DNA of 64,000 nt, taken from the NCBI GenBank assembly GCA_964371785.1, contig CAYJOL010000004.1, positions 310,001 to 374,000 of the forward strand. Direction: 5' to 3'. Position numbers and translations under genes: made by a program. Shown here in pieces: positions 61,370 through 64,000 of the stretch; positions within the stretch are counted from its first letter, which is position 1; the number at the start of each line of letters is the position of its first letter. The notes under the pieces were generated by a model, which was not told the origin of the DNA, ran no database searches, and worked only from the letters and a program-made list of their open reading frames with translations. Source of the stretch: CAVQCT01 sp964371785 (GTDB lineage: Bacteria; Zixibacteria; MSB-5A5; GN15; FEB-12).

Positions 61370-61386
61370 ATGACCATATGGTCATA
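61369..61386. promoter_or_regulatory. 18-bp perfect palindrome, probable TetR operator
   Basis: TATGACCATATGGTCATA is a perfect dyad. It lies 55 bases before the tetR start and at the edge of its -10. TGACC-N4-GGTCA half-sites are typical for TetR-family dimers of the fatty-acid/stress type. It probably mediates autorepression and may also affect the divergent ino1 promoter. Confidence 0.75.
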
Positions 61387-61441
61387 CTCTCAGGTTCGTG
61401 CATGTTGCTGAACAGTATCGTGGTAAAGCAGGAGTAACCGG

Positions 61442-62101
61442 ATGCCGGCCGTTTTGCTGGATGAAAACGTCATCGCCGATCTTGTCAATCGCGGAATCGT
61501 CAACGACACCTTTCGCCGGCTGCCCGTGGACAAAAAGAACCGGGTCTACCGAACAGCCATTCGCTTGTTCGGCGAGTACGGATATGACGGCCTGGCGATC
61601 GATCAGCTCTGTCACGAAGCCGGAATCTCAAAAGGATCCTTCTTTCAATATTTCCCGTCGAAGACGCACCTGCTTGAATTCGTCATCCTGGTATTCGATG
61701 ACTACCTGGCGAAATGGGTCGATGAGATCCGAAGAAGCGAACGAGCCGTACTCGCGCGAGACAGACTTCTGTATCTGTATCAGGCCCTCGTGGTGAATTC
61801 GAAGTTATTCAAGGATGAAGAAAAGTTCTTCCTGTTCGTCACGACCGCAATGAATCACTCGGGGGTAGCCCTGGAAGGAATCGAAATGGGACGGCACTTT
61901 CGCGAATATGTCGGAGACATAATCGAGCGCGGTGTGCAGACCAGAGAAATACGTGAGGATTTCGACGTCAATTTGACGGGTTATCTCGTGGCGCTCATTA
62001 TCGAGGGGTTGGTGCGGAAACAGTATACGGATCGACGCACCCAACGCCGTCAGATGGAAGAATATCTGATATCGTTTCTGTTCGACGGTATCAAAGCTTG
62101 A
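61442..62101 (+). CDS. TetR-family transcriptional regulator
   Basis: A 219-residue repressor. The DNA-binding domain is at about 35-85: VYRTAIRLFGEYGYDGLAID, QLCHEAGISKGSFFQYFPSK, THLLEFVI, the usual helix-turn-helix with F/Y-F-x-S-K. The ligand domain (about 90-219) is helical with hydrophobic patches (FLFVTTAMNHSGVALEGIE), so a lipophilic effector is likely. An N-terminal 30-residue extension precedes the domain. It is divergent from ino1 and preceded by a palindromic operator. Confidence 0.93.
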   Translation: MPAVLLDENVIADLVNRGIVNDTFRRLPVDKKNRVYRTAIRLFGEYGYDGLAIDQLCHEAGISKGSFFQYFPSKTHLLEFVILVFDDYLAKWVDEIRRSERAVLARDRLLYLYQALVVNSKLFKDEEKFFLFVTTAMNHSGVALEGIEMGRHFREYVGDIIERGVQTREIREDFDVNLTGYLVALIIEGLVRKQYTDRRTQRRQMEEYLISFLFDGIKA

Positions 62102-62112
62102 AGAGGCCTGGC

Positions 62113-62454
62113 TCAGTACAATCGGGCGCCGAGTTTGGCTTCATGATACGGCCTGACCATCGACAGGCCGCCATCTTCCTTATCCACGCCGAGCACCAGC
62201 ACCTCGGACATGAACCCGGCGATATTTTTCGGCGCGAAATTCACCACGGCGAGGCACTGCTTCTGGAGAAGTTCTTCCGGACGATAATCGCTTTTGAAGC
62301 GAGCCGATGATTGCTTGATGCCGATTTCACTGCCAAAATCGATCTTCAGCTTGTAGGTGGGGAAACGCGCTTTCTCAAAATCCTGCACCTCTATTATCTT
62401 CCCTACCCGGATATCAACCTTTTCGAATTCCTCAAACGAAATAATCTGTGTCAT
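62113..62454 (-). CDS. csaA: CsaA-type tRNA-binding domain protein
   Basis: A 113-residue single OB-fold protein like CsaA, which binds tRNA or unfolded proteins as a dimer. The motif run FEKVDIRVGKIIEVQDFEKA, YKLKIDFGSEIGIKQSSAR, QKQCLAVVNFAPKNIAGFMS, and VLVLGVDKEDGG is that of the MetRS C-domain / CsaA family. It lies between the TetR gene (convergent) and the nitroreductase gene. Confidence 0.9.
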   Translation of the reverse strand: MTQIISFEEFEKVDIRVGKIIEVQDFEKARFPTYKLKIDFGSEIGIKQSSARFKSDYRPEELLQKQCLAVVNFAPKNIAGFMSEVLVLGVDKEDGGLSMVRPYHEAKLGARLY

Positions 62455-62520
62455 AAATCTTTCAATATGTCAGGTTCCCGGTAATTGACGGACCATTCTT
62501 TTGTGTCATCGCCCGGGCGC

Positions 62521-63087
62521 TCAGTTCACCCCGGGGAATTTGTCGAATGCGATAATCTCGGACACCAGTTTTCGGGTGCGTGGACTTTCATCTTTGGCCC
62601 GCGTCCGCTCGTCCAGAGAGTCTATAGAACCTTCGTACCCGAGCGCGACCACACAGAGCACATGGTAGTCATTCGGTATTTCCAATAGCGCCTTTACCTG
62701 AGCAGCCTTATACCCCCCCATCGGGTGTGGCATGAGCCCTTCTTCGACCGAAGCCAAAAGCAGGGACATAGTCGCCATCCCGGTGTCGAACTGGTAGTAC
62801 TTCACCGGATCGTCTTCCCTGACATTGTCGAAATCCTCTCTTGAGTACACAACGATCAGAATAGGCGCGGCTTTGGCCCACGCATTGCCGCGCGAAAGAC
62901 CTTCGTCAACCAGTCTGTCATGCTGCTGCTTATCTCGGACGAAAATAAATCGCCACGGTTGATTGTTCGCGCTCGAAGGCGACCATCGGATTTTTTCGAA
63001 TATCCGCTCCAGAGATTCGTCCGAAACCGGTCTGTCGAGATATGCCCGCTTCGAATGCCGCCGGAAGAATATGGAATCCATATCCAT
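62521..63087 (-). CDS. Nitroreductase-family flavoprotein
   Basis: A 188-residue FMN oxidoreductase. Family patterns are RRHSKRAYLDRPVSDESLER, WSPSSANNQPWRFIFV, and the GLMPHPMGGYK region with the ALGYEG loop. The physiological substrate is unknown; such enzymes reduce quinones, nitro compounds or act on iodotyrosine-like and flavin substrates. It lies 36 bases downstream of the PfkB-type gene on the same strand and may share its transcript. Confidence 0.88.
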   Translation of the reverse strand: MDMDSIFFRRHSKRAYLDRPVSDESLERIFEKIRWSPSSANNQPWRFIFVRDKQQHDRLVDEGLSRGNAWAKAAPILIVVYSREDFDNVREDDPVKYYQFDTGMATMSLLLASVEEGLMPHPMGGYKAAQVKALLEIPNDYHVLCVVALGYEGSIDSLDERTRAKDESPRTRKLVSEIIAFDKFPGVN

Positions 63088-63123
63088 GGCTGTCCTTTCT
63101 TTTGCTCCCCCGGCTTCTGCAGG

Positions 63124-64000
63124 TCAGCTGTTCACCGCTACCCGCACACGAAAATCACTCATCTCCAACAGCTGTTTCTGCCGTCGCCGAATCATTTCTT
63201 CGCTCATCGGGAAGTCGGGCCCGACATTCTCGATCATGATGGAAGAGGTACACGAAGCATAACATCCGGCTTCGCGCAGCTTGCCACCGGATTTAAGATA
63301 CTCGAAGGTAAATCCGGCCATAAAGGTATCGCCGGCGCCGGTGGCGTCGATCAGGTCTATTTCGAACGGAGGGATATCAATAAATTCGTGACCGTCATAG
63401 ATGACCGATCCAAGCTCCGCGAGAGTTACAATGACCAGCTTCGGTCCCCATGATTTGATTATCCGCGCGACTTCGTACGGATCTTCGCGGCAGTCGATAC
63501 CGGTCAGGACTTTGCCTTCGAGTTCATTCGGTTTGACAATGTCAAACAACCCGAGCGCTTCCTCGATCCCGTCGAACTTCTCATGGTAAATTCGGTTGTT
63601 CGCGTCGGCGTTGCGAAGCAGTCCCTGCGGATCACAGAACAAGAGACCGTCGAAATTCTCACGAATACTGCGAATTTGCGCGAAGGATACTTCACCCAGG
63701 ATCGGGCCGACAAGTACTGCTTTACTGTCCTGGTACCACTCCGGCTCAATGATTGAAATGTTATCGGCCCGGCCAAGCAGATCAAGTGTGCGATTGCCAA
63801 AATTATCGTAGTAGATCAGCGAGAAACCACCCGTCTCTTTGGATTGGGTAATCTGATACTCAATGCCGAATCTCTGAAGATCCGCCTTGAACTGAGCTTC
63901 GTAGTCTTCACCGACTGCGCCCACGAGGCGGATACTCTCGCCCATCTTGCTCAGAGCCAGAGCGGCATTGGTAGAACAGCCGGAGAGAATCCGCTTCTGC
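63124..64000 (-). CDS. PfkB-family sugar kinase, partial at right edge
   Basis: The C-terminal 291 residues of a ribokinase-fold kinase; the N-terminus continues beyond the window (upstream frame reads SGCSTNAALALSKMGES, the G/N-A-A-xx-L-x-x-L-G element). Later features are LVGAVGEDYEAQFKADL, a substrate-lid region, DIVKPNELEG, and the catalytic DATGAGDTFMAGF with the phosphate-binding GAGD. It lacks residues that would name the sugar. It lies 36 bases from the nitroreductase gene on the same strand. Confidence 0.9.
   Translation of the reverse strand, partial: QKRILSGCSTNAALALSKMGESIRLVGAVGEDYEAQFKADLQRFGIEYQITQSKETGGFSLIYYDNFGNRTLDLLGRADNISIIEPEWYQDSKAVLVGPILGEVSFAQIRSIRENFDGLLFCDPQGLLRNADANNRIYHEKFDGIEEALGLFDIVKPNELEGKVLTGIDCREDPYEVARIIKSWGPKLVIVTLAELGSVIYDGHEFIDIPPFEIDLIDATGAGDTFMAGFTFEYLKSGGKLREAGCYASCTSSIMIENVGPDFPMSEEMIRRRQKQLLEMSDFRVRVAVNS

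Noticed and set aside
1..64000. CRISPR arrays, rRNA, insertion sequences, integrases, prophage genes, T-box or classical riboswitches
   Set aside because: I looked for direct repeats with spacers, transposase motifs, and leader structures before glyS, alaS and tmk and saw none that I can support.

Overview
The window looks like chromosomal backbone of an uncultured Gram-negative bacterium of the FCB group, most likely candidate phylum Zixibacteria. This placement is an inference. It rests on a secreted beta-helix protein ending in two dockerin-like D-x-N/D-x-D repeats, a secreted protein ending in a T9SS/FlgD-type sorting domain (NYPNPFNP), LolCD-type and O-antigen genes (an outer membrane), and a bacterial GGGP-synthase homologue. 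I see no rRNA, CRISPR array, transposase, integrase or prophage. One tRNA gene (Leu, anticodon UAG) is present.

Layout. 0-1.4 kb: the end of an unidentified gene, iron superoxide dismutase, and a small thioredoxin-fold-like protein. 1.4-4 kb: ftsB-like, recO and glyS operon. 4.2-7.4 kb: pilT coupled to a five-domain MshEN/receiver/HD/DUF4388 protein. 7.4-10 kb: TPR protein, membrane anti-sigma factor and ECF sigma factor. 10.3-15 kb: GT-C type membrane protein, pcrA/uvrD helicase, an exported acidic protein and rpmA without rplU. 15.1-16 kb: a gene-free island full of small perfect hairpins. 16-22.2 kb: lolC-lolD-mcsA-mcsB-clpC, a lipoprotein-release transporter joined to the protein-arginine-phosphorylation quality-control set. 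22.4-25.6 kb: large secreted beta-helix/dockerin protein. 25.9-29.6 kb: copper cluster (Met/His-rich exported protein, SHOCT membrane peptide, Cu(I) P-type ATPase, DUF1858 protein). 29.7-32.3 kb: secreted protein with a sorting domain. 32.5-36 kb: tRNA-Leu, tig, clpP, clpX. 36.2-43.6 kb: DinB-like, AhpD-like, DUF4846-like, endonuclease V, M20 hydrolase, beta-propeller, YbbR and tsaD. 43.7-45.6 kb: four overlapping minus-strand genes headed by a second MshEN/DUF4388 protein. 45.9-53.4 kb: recX, alaS, GGGP synthase, gmhA, O-antigen ligase-like, DUF3098-like and GT4. 53.5-60 kb: a coupled minus-strand operon tmk, ctp, TauE, small membrane protein, HAD phosphatase and a nucleotidyltransferase-PMM fusion. 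60-64 kb: myo-inositol-phosphate synthase, a divergent TetR regulator with its operator, csaA, nitroreductase and a truncated PfkB kinase.

Themes. Three sets concern protein quality control (mcsA/mcsB/clpC, tig/clpP/clpX, Ctp). Several concern the cell envelope (Lol, GGGPS, GmhA, O-antigen ligase, inositol phosphate, TauE, Ctp). Two separate loci carry proteins pairing a tandem MshEN motif, a known c-di-GMP-binding fold, with DUF4388, one of them joined to PilT. Promoters I can read are of ordinary sigma-70 type (TTGACA-N16/17-TATAWT).

Most interesting points: the overlapping DUF4388 operon at 43.7-45.6 kb; alaS with no canonical start codon, where ATC sits at the expected Met; endonuclease V with His in place of a catalytic Asp; a nucleotidyltransferase fusion whose phosphomannomutase half has lost all four active-site loops; the tetraloop-hairpin island; and a histone-like basic tail on inositol-phosphate synthase. 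All family names come from reading motifs by eye; no database search was run.
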